A stretch of 64,000 nucleotides of DNA, taken from assembly GCF_028389875.1 (NCBI RefSeq), contig NC_084665.1:18570001-18634000 (forward strand), read 5' to 3'. The notes beneath the pieces are model-generated. The model was not told the origin of the DNA and did not search any database. It saw only the letters and a list, made by a program, of their open reading frames with translations. The stretch comes from Rhea pennata (Eukaryota > Chordata > Aves > Rheiformes > Rheidae). Shown in pieces: positions 13,101 through 23,772 of this stretch. The position numbers and the translations under genes were made by a program. Within the stretch, counting starts at the first letter, position 1. The number at the start of each line of letters is the position of its first letter.

Positions 13101-16100
13101 CCCCAAGAAAGATGAAGTTTAGGAGAGGAGAGGATAGAGTTTGCACTCCAGACCCTAGCAGCACAGGCAATGAATGATTATGCTCATGTATAAGAACAAC
13201 CACTTAGCAGTTTTTTACCTTTGTTCCCCAGGTTGCTAGCAGGACACTGGGAATCCCTACCTCCAAAATTTACATCAGTGAGACAAGCACAAACACAGTC
13301 CCAAATACCTCCCCGACAGCTGCCTCTGTCAGTGCAGACATCAACGGAATGGCTGTCCACGTATGGAAACTGAGTAATTTGAGCTATTGGGTCAAAAGCT
13401 GGGACTCCAGAACATGAAAAACTGATGTATATTTATCTGTTGCTTAAGAAAGGTAGAGCCTTCAAAAGGGAATTCCAGGCAAAGGACTCTTTATAACTTC
13501 CTGTACCTGCTGTAACTATGAGGAGATGATAGATGATGAATGACCATATTTTTTTCCAATATTTTTTGAAATTGTCCTTTAGTTCTTTTGTAATTATAAA
13601 ATGGAACATCTGTGATCACTTAAAATGGACAGAACAAAACATCAATTTGGATAGCTAGCTTCTTAGTAGTTAATGTTATCTTATATATGACAATATAATG
13701 GGCTGCACATATTACTTGTAAGTGGTTTGGGGACTAACCTTTAAACCAAAGACTTCTAAATATTGATACGCTTAAAGAAAATATCCTTCTGCAGCAATGG
13801 CATCATCATGGATGCCTGACACGGTGGAGGAATGAATGCATCTGTTTGCATGTTGAGATTATGTTGAACAGAAGAATTTAGTATTGGTCATTCTCAGGTT
13901 TGAAGAAAAGAGGATGTAAAGTTACAGCTCCCAAAATATTTGCAGCTGTTTTTACTCTCTGTGCAGTTTGATTGAGTGGGTTGAATATTGGCAAGAATAA
14001 TTTTTTTTTCAGTATTATGGGTTCATCTTGCTAGATATGCTAAAGTGTCTTTCTATGACTTGGTGTAGGCAAAGCTAGTGCACAAATGAGTGGACTTCTA
14101 ACACTTTGCATCATAATCTGGAAGACTCTGTGCTGTATTTGGGATTCCCTTCTGGTATCAGCATAGCCAATGTGTTTTAGAATTCTTTTCAGACAACATT
14201 TCTACCTATGTAGCAAGTTACTGAACTTTGTTCCATTCTACGATGTATCAGAGTCCTGAAAGCAGAGTTGATTTAATCAGAAGATTCTTGAAGAGTTATG
14301 CCGCTCCTAATACTATAGACTGACTTTTAAAATCTTAAAATGTTGCTCCTCTCTCTCTCTCTCTTTTTTTTTTTTTTTAGAATGCATGTCAGACTATCCT
14401 AAAAAGGCTTGAGCCAATCAAACAGTCTAATCCCAAGGGGTCCTGGGAAGACTGGGTAAGGTGGCTTTATCTGTTACAGGACAAACGGGCTTTGTCAGAG
14501 ATTGTTCCATTGGCCAACCCAGTGTGCAGCTATATCCCCCAGGCCTCCCCCACCTCTGCCAGGAAAGGCCTGAGCAAAGGCAGTGAAGCAGAAACCTGGC
14601 AGGGGAAGACCCAAAGCTTGAAAGGGCTGACCCCCAAAATATCAGTTATGAATTTAATACTGAGATTCCTCCAGGTTCTAGGGCCTGCCTATGACAAACC
14701 AGACCAAATAAGAAACTTGAGTGGTTACATATATCCCTGTAGTCAGACTATAGTTCTGGGCAGGAGGAGACCTGATTTGAATGAAGAGATTCTGTGACAA
14801 ATATATCTCTTTGCTGAGCTGCCATCCACCTTTTCCTGTGGTGCTTCATGGCAGCAGTTTCTCTCCACTCTGAATATGGAAAGGTTGGTGCACTGTCAGC
14901 CTTCCAGGCAGTTTTCAGATCCAAGCTCTTCTTTTCTTGGGAGGAGCTTTGCCTTTGTGATCTGAAAGTCAGGACAGGATTTCCCCTGGCCACACTGAAG
15001 TCAAGGTGACTGGCAATTTAACCTGTGCCTTTTTAAGGGGAAAGTTCACCCTGTCCCTGAAAACCAGAACAGACAAGGTGCAAGTCTCATCCCTCTGCCC
15101 GTGGGTGAGCTCTGCCCTTTGTAGCTGCTGCTGAGGCTATTTGGGGAAACAGTTGCATGATGATGTTTTCCCTGGTGTTGCTGGTGCTGGGTACTGTGCT
15201 GACTGTCTGTGACTGTGCCCCTTCTGTACATGCTCTCCCGGAAATGGGCTTGGGGCAGCTATTTTGCAGGGACTGGTTGGACAATAAGTGCTTTAAAATT
15301 CCATGTTTTTTTTTTGCCAGATTAAAGCAGCCTATGTGAACTGTGTAAGCCTGTCAGCCACAGGATTTTATAGGTGAGTGAATATTCATGCTGCAGAGGC
15401 ACAATTCTTACTCAATTGCATGATATGTGTCAAGGGAGTTTCTGGGAAGATTTATGGCTCTCCCTGTCACTGTTCTAACCTAAGGCTTACAACCCTTTTC
15501 TCACTGACTGCATGCCCTTTCCCACCTAGAAATGTTAAACTGAGGTTAACACTGTGCCTCTACTCCGAACAGTCTCCTGGCAGTGAAGGATAGGTTCCTG
15601 ATGGAGCACATCTCTTGGGGCCAGATTCAGAATCTTGTGTAAATCAGAAGTGTATCTAACTTCACTGCAGCCAACTTAGGTTTGAAGAGGCATAAGTAAA
15701 ATCAGAGCTTTGCCTGGGGGTCTGCCCTGTGTCAGACTCATGACTGTGGCAGTCTTACTGCCTAGTGGGGGCTCCAGGGGAAAGGAGGGCAGGAGGTGTC
15801 CTTGAGGACAGAACTACCTACAGCAATTGACTGAAGCTGCATCCTATCTGTTCTGGCATTAGCAAATTCCAGTGTTGCCAGTTTTACTTTCCCACTTTAA
15901 ACTCTTGCTAGTTTCTGTGCAGTTCTGAAATGATACACTCTCTTCTTAGTCAGCTTTACTCCTGAGGGCAAACAGAGATCCATCATCTCTGAGACAGAGG
16001 GACTGACATAAGAAACTAAACACTGTGTTGAGAAGAGATTCTGTAGGACTAAAGTGCAGTATGAGCTCATTTCTCTTGCATCTCTGAAATGTGTTACTTT

Positions 16101-18416
16101 CTTAACCAAGTGGCAGCCAGTATTTTAATAAAAAAGCTTTCAGATAAAAAACAAGTAACCAGACACACAGTTTTCTGTGAACTGTGCTTAACAACAGTCC
16201 TCAACTTAGTCAATTCAGCTTGGTTATTCTCTAAAATTTAACGATCTCTAAGTCGTGTTCACCTGCACTCTAAAAGCAAAGGATTTCCTGTTGCATTCAT
16301 GGGAATGAATCCATAACAGTCATCACAAACCCTGAGATTCATGGGAAAATAAAGATAGATAAAATAGTAGGGCTTTGGAGTATGGGGAAGGCTTAGTAGC
16401 TTCCTATTTATAGTTGTTTATACTTTTCATTTCTGCATGAGCTTGATGGAAGGGATAAAACACAAGTAAGTACGGATTTTGGTAAGTGGCAATGTGGCTG
16501 TATTCATTTTGACAGTTCATGACATTAAATGTGTTTTTTTTCCTCTTTGTATTAAGAATTCCTGATCTTGGCTACAACTTCGAAAAGAATGAAGGGAGAC
16601 CATTCTGCTACTTTAGTTATGGTGTTGCTTGCTCCGAGGTTGAGATAGATTGCCTGACAGGTGACCACAAGGTGAGGAAGTCAGCAGTAAAATAGCCATC
16701 TGCGTTTAGGTGAGGGAAACATTCACAGGGAGTTAGAACAAACACTGGGCGTCAGTTTGTTCCTAGCTCTGTCATTGGTTCAGTATGACCTTCAGTAAAT
16801 TTCTTAACTCTTCTGTTTGACAGTGCAACAATCTGCAAAGTATAATAAAATGATAATTATCTGCCCTACAGGGATATTATGAGGCTTAATGAATGCTTGC
16901 AAAAGTTATTGGATTTGCTTAAGTAAAAGATAACAGCACTGTGTTAGCGTAAAGGAACAGCAACATTTCAGAATTGAGTTAATCATTAAAAATAGCACTG
17001 GGAGACTTTTAGAAAGGAAAAAAAAGAAAAAAAAAAGACAATTAATTAGAATCTGGCCTAGTTGGGTATGTACAGTACAGAGCATTGACAGGGGTAGTTT
17101 GGAACTAATACTAATGCAAAACATATCTGGTGGGTTTCTGAGGAAAACTGAAATGACTTCCTTTATATTAGTTTATGGATGAACTCAGTTTAGAAGTCAG
17201 GATGAAGAATTGGGTTGAGATAGATAGCAGGAATAAAGGCCAAATGTGGATAGTGCTGGATACATTACTCTTCCTTGTAAAAGATCACAATGTCCCAGTT
17301 TTCAGTGCTTTGCACTTTTATTCTTTATTTCTGCCTTTTAGAACATTCGCACAGACATTGTTATGGATGTTGGTACCAGTTTGAACCCAGCCATAGATAT
17401 AGGACAGGTAAGGAAAAGTGTCACTAATTTCACTATGTTAAAGAGATTCTACTAATTTAAGGTTTTCTAAATGAACCATTCTCTATTTTGAACATATGCC
17501 TTTGCAAACAGCATTTTAAACTTAAATGGATCATTCAGTGAGGCATTTTAGGTGCACTTGTAAAACCAGTTTGACCCCATATTAACAATGCAATAGGTAC
17601 AGAATTAGGTGAGGAAGTACCCTATGTTTTTTGGCTCGAGTACTGAGAAAGACTCCAAGGTATTCTTCAGTTACCACCATGCTAATGCTTTTCAGTGTCT
17701 ACCTCCACTAACGAATGCATCCAGTTTGATTCACCTCAGAGTCTATGAATATTTGTGTTGAATCTTTAGGCTGCTCTGGTCTGTTAGATCTCTCTGTGAG
17801 CTCAGATAGCAGAACTCCCTCTTATAGGATAGTTCAAGCACATCCCTCTCCGCCCCCTTCTCACATCTGCTCCTTTTTTTTTTTTTTTCCCTTCTAAAAC
17901 TTCTAAAACAATTATATAAGAAAGCCTTTGGTATTTGAATAGATAGGGGAGTGTTTTTTCAGGCATCTGTGTTGATGACTGGGGAATATGTAGTGTTCAG
18001 GACAGTATAAGGTAGTTTTATATTGAAATAGAAAAAGAAAAATAATTTTTTTAAGATATGTCTTCTTCAGTCCTCTCTTGTCCTTTGAGTTATTAGCAAG
18101 TACAACTCATTCAGTGTTATTTTGCCCACAGGTAAATCAATATTTTAGCATTGATTTTTTTTTTCTTGCTTCATCAACAAAGTTCTTGTCTTGCATTTAC
18201 AGCATATCTGTTTGTATGTGTGTGTGAATTGCTCCATCTACCAGGGAAATGCAACCACATCTATATGGGAACAGAGGAATTACGTAACAGTGGCAAGCTG
18301 TACTCAGCAGAAGAGACAAGATTTAGAAATGAAAATTTGTATCTAGCCAAGAAGGGAGGGTTGAAAGCTCCACTTTGAATCATCATTATTTGTTCTTGTG
18401 CAGGAATGAACAAAAA

Positions 18417-18448
<32 letters not shown>

Positions 18449-21047
18449 GGAAAAAAAAAAAAAAGAATGTAACCTTGTTTGGATATGTTTGTAGATAGAA
18501 GGAGCATTTGTCCAAGGCCTTGGTCTCTTCACCATGGAGGAGCTGCGCTATTCTCCAGAAGGGAATTTGTATACTCGAGGGCCAGGGATGTACAAAATCC
18601 CAGCATTTGGAGACATTCCAGCAGAATTCTATGTGTCTCTTCTCCGTGACTGTCCAAACAGCAAGGCGATTTATTCATCCAAGGTATATCTGCAAACTCT
18701 GCAGGCCTCTTACTGATGCATACTTCTGTGAAGCTGTGTGATATAAAGTAATGATGCACATATCTGAATAATTAACCTTTTTATGCTGGCTTTATTTTGG
18801 AGTCAGGATGCTTTTGCATTCCTTACCAGAAACACAAATATTATCCCTTATAGTAAGGAGGCACATTGCTACCCTGACTGTTCGTAAGAGAGATGTGAAA
18901 TGGCTTTGTTGTGCCAGAGGTTCTGCTCTAACAGAAGTTGCCAGCCTCCCTCTGCACCTCAGTTCCCTTAGTGTCTGCCCCAAAACCTCTGATTGCCCTT
19001 CCCTGGCATCAGAGTCACCATTTGGCTCAACATTTCCAGCAGTATTGTTTCTGAGTTTGCTTATTTTGCTTCCCTAGCGGTTTTCCAGTGCTCACTTCAC
19101 CCTTACAGTTTCATTATTAATCCACGTGTCCTTCAGCTGTTTTCCCTGCAATCAGTGCTGTTCCCTGCAGCTAGTCAGGGCTGCACAGAATGGAGCTAGA
19201 TATACAGCATCAAGAAGTTTGCTTTATTCGTGGTTCAAAGGAGCATTTAGAGAGGACTTCCTATGTCATTATCTGTATATGTCTGGCCTGCCTCCACACC
19301 TGTTCCCTTTTCCCTCCCTCTACAGAAACATCTTCATCAATGAGGAGAACTATTTGGTTGATTAATGCTGATCACAGAACTAAGTAAAGAAGGCCTGGCA
19401 GGGACCTCAGTGTCCTGCACTACACAATACTTGTGTAATCCCTGTGAGAGGCATGCCTGCTGGTTTGCAATGGCCTCCATTGATGGAGCACAGTGCTCTG
19501 GCCAGACAACCCCCACAATGCCTAATCTGAATTCCCTTTGCTACAGTTTCAGCTCCATCCAAAGGGCTGTGGGAAAGGGTTAGTCTCTTTTTTTCTTTAT
19601 AATGACCTTAATGTGTTAGAAAGCTATATTTTCCTACTGTCTTCTCTTCTTTAAATGGACCGATGGTTCTTTTAGCTTAGTTTTTCCTTGCTGATCACTT
19701 CCGGGAGACTGAGGGGTCACAAAGAAGGAATGAGGAATAAGCATAATGGCTGATTGTCACTTCAGACTTGCTCTTCTTTCTGTTAGCCCTGTTAGTTCTT
19801 CCTCGGCCAGGGCTGTTTTGAGCTGTAACCTCACTCTCGCCTGTGCTCTGTCTAGGCTGTAGGAGAGCCTCCTCTGTTCCTGTCTGCCTCAGTGTTTTAT
19901 GCCATTAAAGATGCCATCTACTCAGCAAGGAAGGACTCTGGTGTGACTGAACCATTCAGGCTGGACAGCCCTGCCACCCCCGAGAGGATCCGCAATGCTT
20001 GTGTGGACATCTTCACCAAAATGGTATTGCTTCCAGCTTCATACTCTGCTCCCTTGTTAACCTGCCCCACACCGAGTGTGTTGTGATGGTCACTGTGGCT
20101 CACATCTGCGATTAGGTCAGAGTGGGGAGGCTCTGACCTTAAGCAGCTGGGTTTTAGTTCATGTGTGTTGTCCTTTACTTAACATGTCATCAGATGAGAG
20201 ACATCTCACATTACAAGAAGACCTGCCATATGGTATCACTGAAGTCATATTTCATCCCTACATCCCCCAAGTGCTGTCTGTAGGACAAAAGCACTGACTT
20301 CTTGTCCTGATGCTCCTGACTGTCATCTCTTAGGGAATCACAACTCATATCACATCCTGCATATCCAGCATGTAATTTATTGTCCTGCTCGTGGAGGAAG
20401 AGAGAGGAAAATGTTACTGACAATACTCATTTCTGCTGAATGTTTTGGCACTGGCAGTCACCTTACAGACTGTGGGCTTGATATGAAGGAGTGCAAGATT
20501 TAACCCTGCCACTATCTCCTTCTGACCCCCTCCTCTGTTGGGGTACTCTGGCAGGGCTGTGCAGGTGTGGATCCCTGCAGAGAATCCCATTGATTATGTG
20601 TGACTCAGAAGACATAGCTTTCCGTCCACATGTGCATCCGTCAAGCTTTGGTCAGCTTAAACTCCCCTGTAGTTGACTGCAGAACCTGAATATCTTAGTC
20701 TTTCTCACCTAACACCTGGCTCGCTGTCTCATGAGAAGGACTCATAAAAGACTTTGAGAATTTCCCCAAACTGTTGATCATCTGGCCTTGAACTAGAGCC
20801 AGACATAGACTGCTCACAAAAGTGCCATGAGACAAATACCCTTGTATTTAGAAAGGCTGGGATATGAGCTCAGATCTTCAATGGTACAAAGTCACCTACC
20901 TTAGTGGGAGTACAATAGGGCTCACTGAACACAGGCTGGAACCTCCATGTGTTGCTGCTATTGCTCACTATATTTTTTTTCTCCTCTTCTTTACAGTGCC
21001 CATCTGCCGAGCCAGGAACCTTTAAGCCATGGTCTGTTCGTGTGTAA
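987..21047 (+). CDS. XDH: XDH, xanthine dehydrogenase, 3' half of the gene (19 coding exons, C-terminal 711 residues)
   Basis: XDH oxidises hypoxanthine to xanthine and xanthine to uric acid in the cytosol, passing electrons through two 2Fe-2S clusters and FAD to NAD+. In uric-acid-excreting animals it is the terminal step of nitrogen disposal. The window carries the molybdopterin domain only; the Fe-S, FAD and first part of the molybdenum domain lie upstream. Joined exons: 987-1110, 1656-1775, 3320-3416, 5353-5477, 6315-6448, 7968-8055, 8650-8736, 10208-10399, 10895-11040, 11624-11705, 12370-12465, 13232-13360, 14381-14455, 15321-15373, 16557-16671, 17342-17407, 18495-18683, 19856-20023, 20997-21047. 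All junctions are GT-AG and the phases join into one open frame. Counting from GGFGGKE (Glu802) runs without a gap to GEPP (Glu1261). Glu802, Arg880, Phe914, Phe1009, Thr1010, Gln1040, Ala1079, Gln1194 and Glu1261 equivalents are kept, so this is XDH and not aldehyde oxidase. Bovine numbering is from memory. Confidence 0.97.
1656..1775 (+). CDS. XDH: XDH exon, bovine residues about 660-699
   Basis: Forty codons in phase 0, reading [15 protein letters not shown] and then [11 protein letters not shown]. The acceptor is TTTCCACTAG and the donor GTAAGA. CVGHIIG is a signature of the family. Confidence 0.95.
2782..2804. repeat. Poly-T run, 23 bases, in an XDH intron
   Basis: An uninterrupted T run in the intron before the 3320 exon, about 515 bases from its acceptor. 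Confidence 0.9.
3320..3416 (+). CDS. XDH: XDH exon, bovine residues about 700-731
   Basis: Reads [19 protein letters not shown] then [13 protein letters not shown], and ends with the first base of a Gly codon. The acceptor is TTTCCTAG and the donor GTGAGA. The segment is lysine-rich and less conserved than its neighbours. Confidence 0.93.
5353..5477 (+). CDS. XDH: XDH exon, bovine residues about 732-772
   Basis: Reads [17 protein letters not shown] then [18 protein letters not shown] and MKTQ. It holds the GGQEHFYLE signature and the Gln of STQN, equivalent to bovine Gln767, which contacts the molybdenum cofactor. Phase 0 end at GTACTA. Confidence 0.96.
6315..6448 (+). CDS. XDH: XDH exon with the MGGGFGGKE molybdenum-site loop
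   Basis: Reads [16 protein letters not shown] then [16 protein letters not shown]. The Glu of GGKE is equivalent to bovine Glu802, a purine-binding residue that is Val in aldehyde oxidases. Its presence is a main reason for calling XDH. The exon ends after two bases of a Lys codon at GTAAGT. Confidence 0.97.
7968..8055 (+). CDS. XDH: XDH exon, bovine residues about 818-847
   Basis: Completes the Lys codon and reads [15 protein letters not shown] then [12 protein letters not shown]. The RHPF Arg corresponds to bovine Arg839. The acceptor is CCTTTAACAG and the donor GTATGC. Confidence 0.96.
8650..8736 (+). CDS. XDH: XDH exon, bovine residues about 848-876
   Basis: Twenty-nine codons in phase 0: [19 protein letters not shown] then [10 protein letters not shown]. 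The second half differs most from mammalian XDH, but the length is the same. The donor is GTAAGT. Confidence 0.94.
10208..10399 (+). CDS. XDH: XDH exon with Arg880 and Phe914 equivalents
   Basis: Sixty-four codons. [11 protein letters not shown] carries the Arg equivalent to bovine Arg880, which binds the purine and is Met in aldehyde oxidase. [19 protein letters not shown] carries the equivalents of Arg912 and Phe914, the latter stacking on substrate. It ends at PPEE, with donor GTACAA. Confidence 0.97.
10895..11040 (+). CDS. XDH: XDH exon, bovine residues about 941-989
   Basis: Reads [19 protein letters not shown] then [13 protein letters not shown] and ends within an Arg codon at GTAGGT. 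The acceptor (TTTCTTTGGGAAG) has a weak pyrimidine tract, so this is the least typical acceptor in the gene. The open frame and homology leave no doubt that the exon is real. Confidence 0.95.
11624..11705 (+). CDS. XDH: XDH exon carrying the Cys992-to-Arg position
   Basis: Completes Arg and reads [20 protein letters not shown] then TIPFLNQ. The Arg codon CGC of QNRW sits where mammals have Cys992, one half of the XDH-to-oxidase disulfide. ISFT supplies the Phe1009 and Thr1010 equivalents. The donor GTCTGT is weak. Confidence 0.96.
12370..12465 (+). CDS. XDH: XDH exon, GGTEMGQG segment
   Basis: Thirty-two codons: [20 protein letters not shown] then [20 protein letters not shown] is a molybdopterin-domain signature, and its Gln equals bovine Gln1040. 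The donor is GTAGTG. Confidence 0.97.
13232..13360 (+). CDS. XDH: XDH exon, SPTAAS segment
   Basis: Forty-three codons: [18 protein letters not shown] then [20 protein letters not shown]. The SPTAAS stretch carries the equivalents of Ala1078, Ala1079 and Ser1080 around the cofactor. The acceptor is TTGTTCCCCAG and the donor GTATGG. Confidence 0.97.
14350..14378 (+). repeat. (CT)n and T-run at an XDH splice acceptor
   Basis: A CT microsatellite followed by a long T run, ending in AG at 14379-14380. It doubles as the pyrimidine tract of the exon at 14381. Confidence 0.85.
14381..14455 (+). CDS. XDH: XDH exon, bovine residues about 1092-1116
   Basis: Twenty-five codons: [20 protein letters not shown] then SWEDW. 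The acceptor follows a (CT)n tract and an uninterrupted T run, a very strong but length-variable pyrimidine tract. The donor is GTAAGG. Confidence 0.95.
15321..15373 (+). CDS. XDH: XDH exon, bovine residues about 1117-1133
   Basis: A short 53-nt exon reading [17 protein letters not shown] and two bases of an Arg codon. The acceptor is a T run followed by GCCAG and the donor GTGAGT. It is too short to find without the family match. Confidence 0.94.
16557..16671 (+). CDS. XDH: XDH exon, bovine residues about 1135-1172
   Basis: Completes Arg and reads [16 protein letters not shown] then [20 protein letters not shown]. The [10 protein letters not shown] stretch is near-invariant in XDH. The donor is GTGAGG. 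Confidence 0.97.
17342..17407 (+). CDS. XDH: XDH exon ending in the Gln1194 equivalent
   Basis: Twenty-two codons: [16 protein letters not shown] then AIDIGQ. The last codon is the Gln equivalent to bovine Gln1194, a cofactor contact. The donor is GTAAGG. Confidence 0.97.
18412..18464. repeat. Interrupted A-rich run in an XDH intron
   Basis: Twenty-four A, a GAAAGAAAAGAAAGG spacer and fourteen A. It ends about 30 bases before an XDH acceptor, so it occupies the place where a pyrimidine tract and branch point are normally expected. Confidence 0.9.
18495..18683 (+). CDS. XDH: XDH exon, bovine residues about 1195-1257
   Basis: Sixty-three codons: [20 protein letters not shown], then [13 protein letters not shown] and [15 protein letters not shown]. 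It begins Ile-Glu-Gly where mammals have Val-Glu-Gly. Long A-rich runs (18412-18464) lie about 30 nt upstream of the acceptor TGTTTGTAG, which itself has little pyrimidine tract. Confidence 0.96.
19856..20023 (+). CDS. XDH: XDH exon with the catalytic Glu1261 equivalent
   Basis: Fifty-six codons starting [19 protein letters not shown]. The Glu of GEPP equals bovine Glu1261, the general base of hydroxylation. [17 protein letters not shown] follows. The stretch between YAIKDAI and FRLDSP is about three residues shorter than in cattle and human. The donor GTATTG is weak. Confidence 0.97.
20997..21047 (+). CDS. XDH: XDH terminal coding exon
   Basis: Sixteen codons and a TAA stop: [16 protein letters not shown]. 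The KPWSVRV end is the family C-terminus; the nine residues before it differ from mammals. The acceptor is CTTCTTTACAG. Confidence 0.95.
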   Translation, partial: CPSAEPGTFKPWSVRV

Positions 21048-21881
21048 AACTCAAGTGTGAGGAGCAAATTTTCCTCCTGAAACTGGGCTTACACCAGAGG
21101 GGACACAAAGCAGTAGGGCTGTAATGGAAAAAAAAAATCCACATTCATGTGGCTCATCCACTGATTCATAGAGCTTTCTCATTTAATTGTCCAATCATTG
21201 TTTCCTCTAGGAGGGAGTGATTTCTGCCAGGTTATAGCTGTGATGTAAGTTTAAATGAAGAGTAACTGGATGATGATATCCAGGTGTAATTGAAAATTTT
21301 ACAGATCTAATTTAAAATTGCTGCAAGGATAGAAGACGAACTTGATATCAACCAGCTTGAAAAGGTGCTTTTGTTTGGTTTTGTTTTGTTTACTGTGGGG
21401 AAAAGAATGGTCACCTTCTGACGTTATACCAAGAAGGACTTAAATGCATTGAACCCAGATAAACAGCCCTTTAGTGGAGGTGGGGGAGTGCATGAGACGT
21501 ACTGAGGGCTGGACCCCAATGTGTCCTCTCTGTATGCAAAGCTAGACATACATTAGAGGAAGATGAAGAGAAGTTTTGATGTTAGCTAACTACTGTGAAA
21601 GTCTTATCTATGTATGTATGTAAGGACAGTTGTTCAGACAGAAATCCTAAAATGTGACTAATACCTGATTTATCCTAAGTTAAATGAGGACTGCTTCACC
21701 TACACCAGGGCTTTAATGAATTTTTAGTTCACGTGCTACCTTGCTGTCTCTGATTAAAGACAGAGACTAGAGATAACAAGAGGATTTTCAGTAAGATGCT
21801 GATTTATTTGACACATTCAACCTCCTCTCTTCCCCCAGCCATGTCTTCTGCTCATCTCTTAAATAGGAGAGGATATCAAGG

Positions 21882-21924
21882 CTTCAAGTAGCAGAGAAGC
21901 AAAGGACCTTCAAGTAGCAGAGAA
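21882..21924 (+). repeat. Imperfect two-copy direct repeat, 26-bp period
   Basis: CTTCAAGTAGCAGAGAA occurs at 21882 and again at 21908. This is a short local duplication with no visible function. Confidence 0.8.
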
Positions 21925-22382
21925 AGTTACTGATTGCTGGTTCCAAGGCAATTTAGGCCAGCCCTGGAGGTAGGTGGGAATTAGCTGGGTCTGAGTGCCC
22001 TCTAGGGACAGTCCCTTTCTTGCTATGTTACGGCCTGACTTTCCTTTCAAGGCAACTCTTAGTTTTGCTGAATATAACGGAGCATTTTGCTAAAGGGAGA
22101 GTTTGTCTGAAAAATGTGCTTATTGTGTGATGACCTCATACCTTTTGGGTTGAATGCATTTTTCATGTCGGATTTAATGCCAGGCATCCCTTTTCACAGT
22201 TCATGTCACTGCATCATCACGTTATCTCTAGATTATGTCAGCCATGTACTGTACCTGCTCATCATGTGCAAACTTTTATCCATTTCTCTGGCCTACAGCT
22301 CTATGAAAATGTCCTTTTTCTATTTTTGCACTCCTAGGGCTGCCAAAAATATGGTGCAAGAGGATGTGACTCCATTGCCTTA

Positions 22383-22388
22383 AATAAA
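22383..22388 (+). terminator. Candidate XDH polyadenylation signal
   Basis: AATAAA about 1.3 kb after the XDH stop codon, followed by a T-rich stretch. It would give a 3' UTR of plausible length for XDH. Confidence 0.4.
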
Positions 22389-23733
22389 ATTTTGCTCACT
22401 TGCATTCTGCTTGAAGCTAGTCTCTATCTTAGGACTTAAAAATGCATGCACAGTCTGAAACATTTTTGAAGTGCTCCAAGGCATAAAATTGTGAAAACTG
22501 TAGATATATGTCTCAGCTTAAAATATAGTTTTACCATCTGGAAAAAGGGCATTTGTATATATGAGTTGCAGAAAGTGTTTTGTGCCTGCTGTGCTAGCTA
22601 TGTAATTGTTTTACTAATTGAAATATGATATTGGTGTTTCTTAAACTCTGAGGTACTGGACAAGAACATTTTCTTTTTTCTCCTGAAAGCTGGCAATATG
22701 TAAAGAACCTTTCAGAGAAGAACATGTAAACATTTGCATGCAAACACAGCCACTGGAGTCTGTGTATTCATGTTCTTCGATAGCCAAGAAGGGTTGCGAA
22801 ATACGAGGTCTGTAACGTAGGTTGGTAACTGCATTGTCTCTATGGCGGTCCACCTCATCTGATCTCTGGACACTCTCAATCAAATTAGGCAGAAAAGAAA
22901 TACAAAGGAAATATTATATGTGTTGATGCAGAACCCGGTGACTTACAAGCAACGTGTGTGATATCAGTGAGGTTCCAGCATCTTCTTATGGAAACTTGCA
23001 AGAGTCCTGCTCCCAGAGAAGGTCTCGGGATGTTACAGGATGTCACTAGTAGGATGGATAATTGCTGTTTATTTGCTGTGGCTCTGGAGTACCTTTCTTC
23101 ATTTCAAAATGGATTTGGTATCTCATGTAGCTATGGCTACTGCTGGGCAGTTGAATTTTTTAAAACTAGATTCATCAAGAATGTCTTTAGTTATTTACTT
23201 TGTGGGTCAATTTGATGTGTATTTGCAATGGTCAGAGCTGGCTTATTTGATGGTTTGCATGCCTTAACCTGTGAAGCCACTTCTGCTGTAGTATTTGTGA
23301 TCCACCATTTCACAGATATAAGACCTCGCTCTCATGTTCACCCTAGTTCAGGGCTGTCTTATTACCCTTCTACAACCACTGGTTGTCAGAAGGAGAAAAC
23401 ATCCTTTTGAGGATATTGGATTTGAATATAGACGATAGCAAACACATGAGGTGAGGTGGGGGTAGGGTACAAATTCAAGGTTGCAAAGTAATCTGGAGAA
23501 ACTGTTTTTGAGGGTGTAGGAAAAGGGAATTTGGGGATGATAGCAATCTACACAGAGATGCAATATAATGCCCAACCAGGGTGTAGGTGGTACAAGACCC
23601 TAAAGAACATGAAGCTGAGATTTTATTTCGCCTCTCTAGCACTATCTTAACATTTCTTACATTGCTTTCCAATGGAACTAAGTGCCAGATACTCTAGAGA
23701 GGGAAGGGACCTGTTTTAAAGGACTGGGAGAAA

Positions 23734-23772
23734 GAGGGGGCGCTGCCATAGCGGGAGGGGGCGCTGCCATAG
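23734..23772 (+). repeat. 21-bp tandem repeat with two CTCF-like cores
   Basis: GAGGGGGCGCTGCCATAG occurs at 23734 and 23755. Each copy contains AGGGGGCGCT, the core of the vertebrate CTCF consensus, on the + strand. The bases before each core do not match the usual CCACC flank well. Confidence 0.7.

Noticed and set aside
987-21047. Aldehyde oxidase (AOX) instead of XDH
   Set aside because: Glu802 and Arg880 equivalents are present; aldehyde oxidases have Val and Met there. The neighbour EHD3 also points to XDH.
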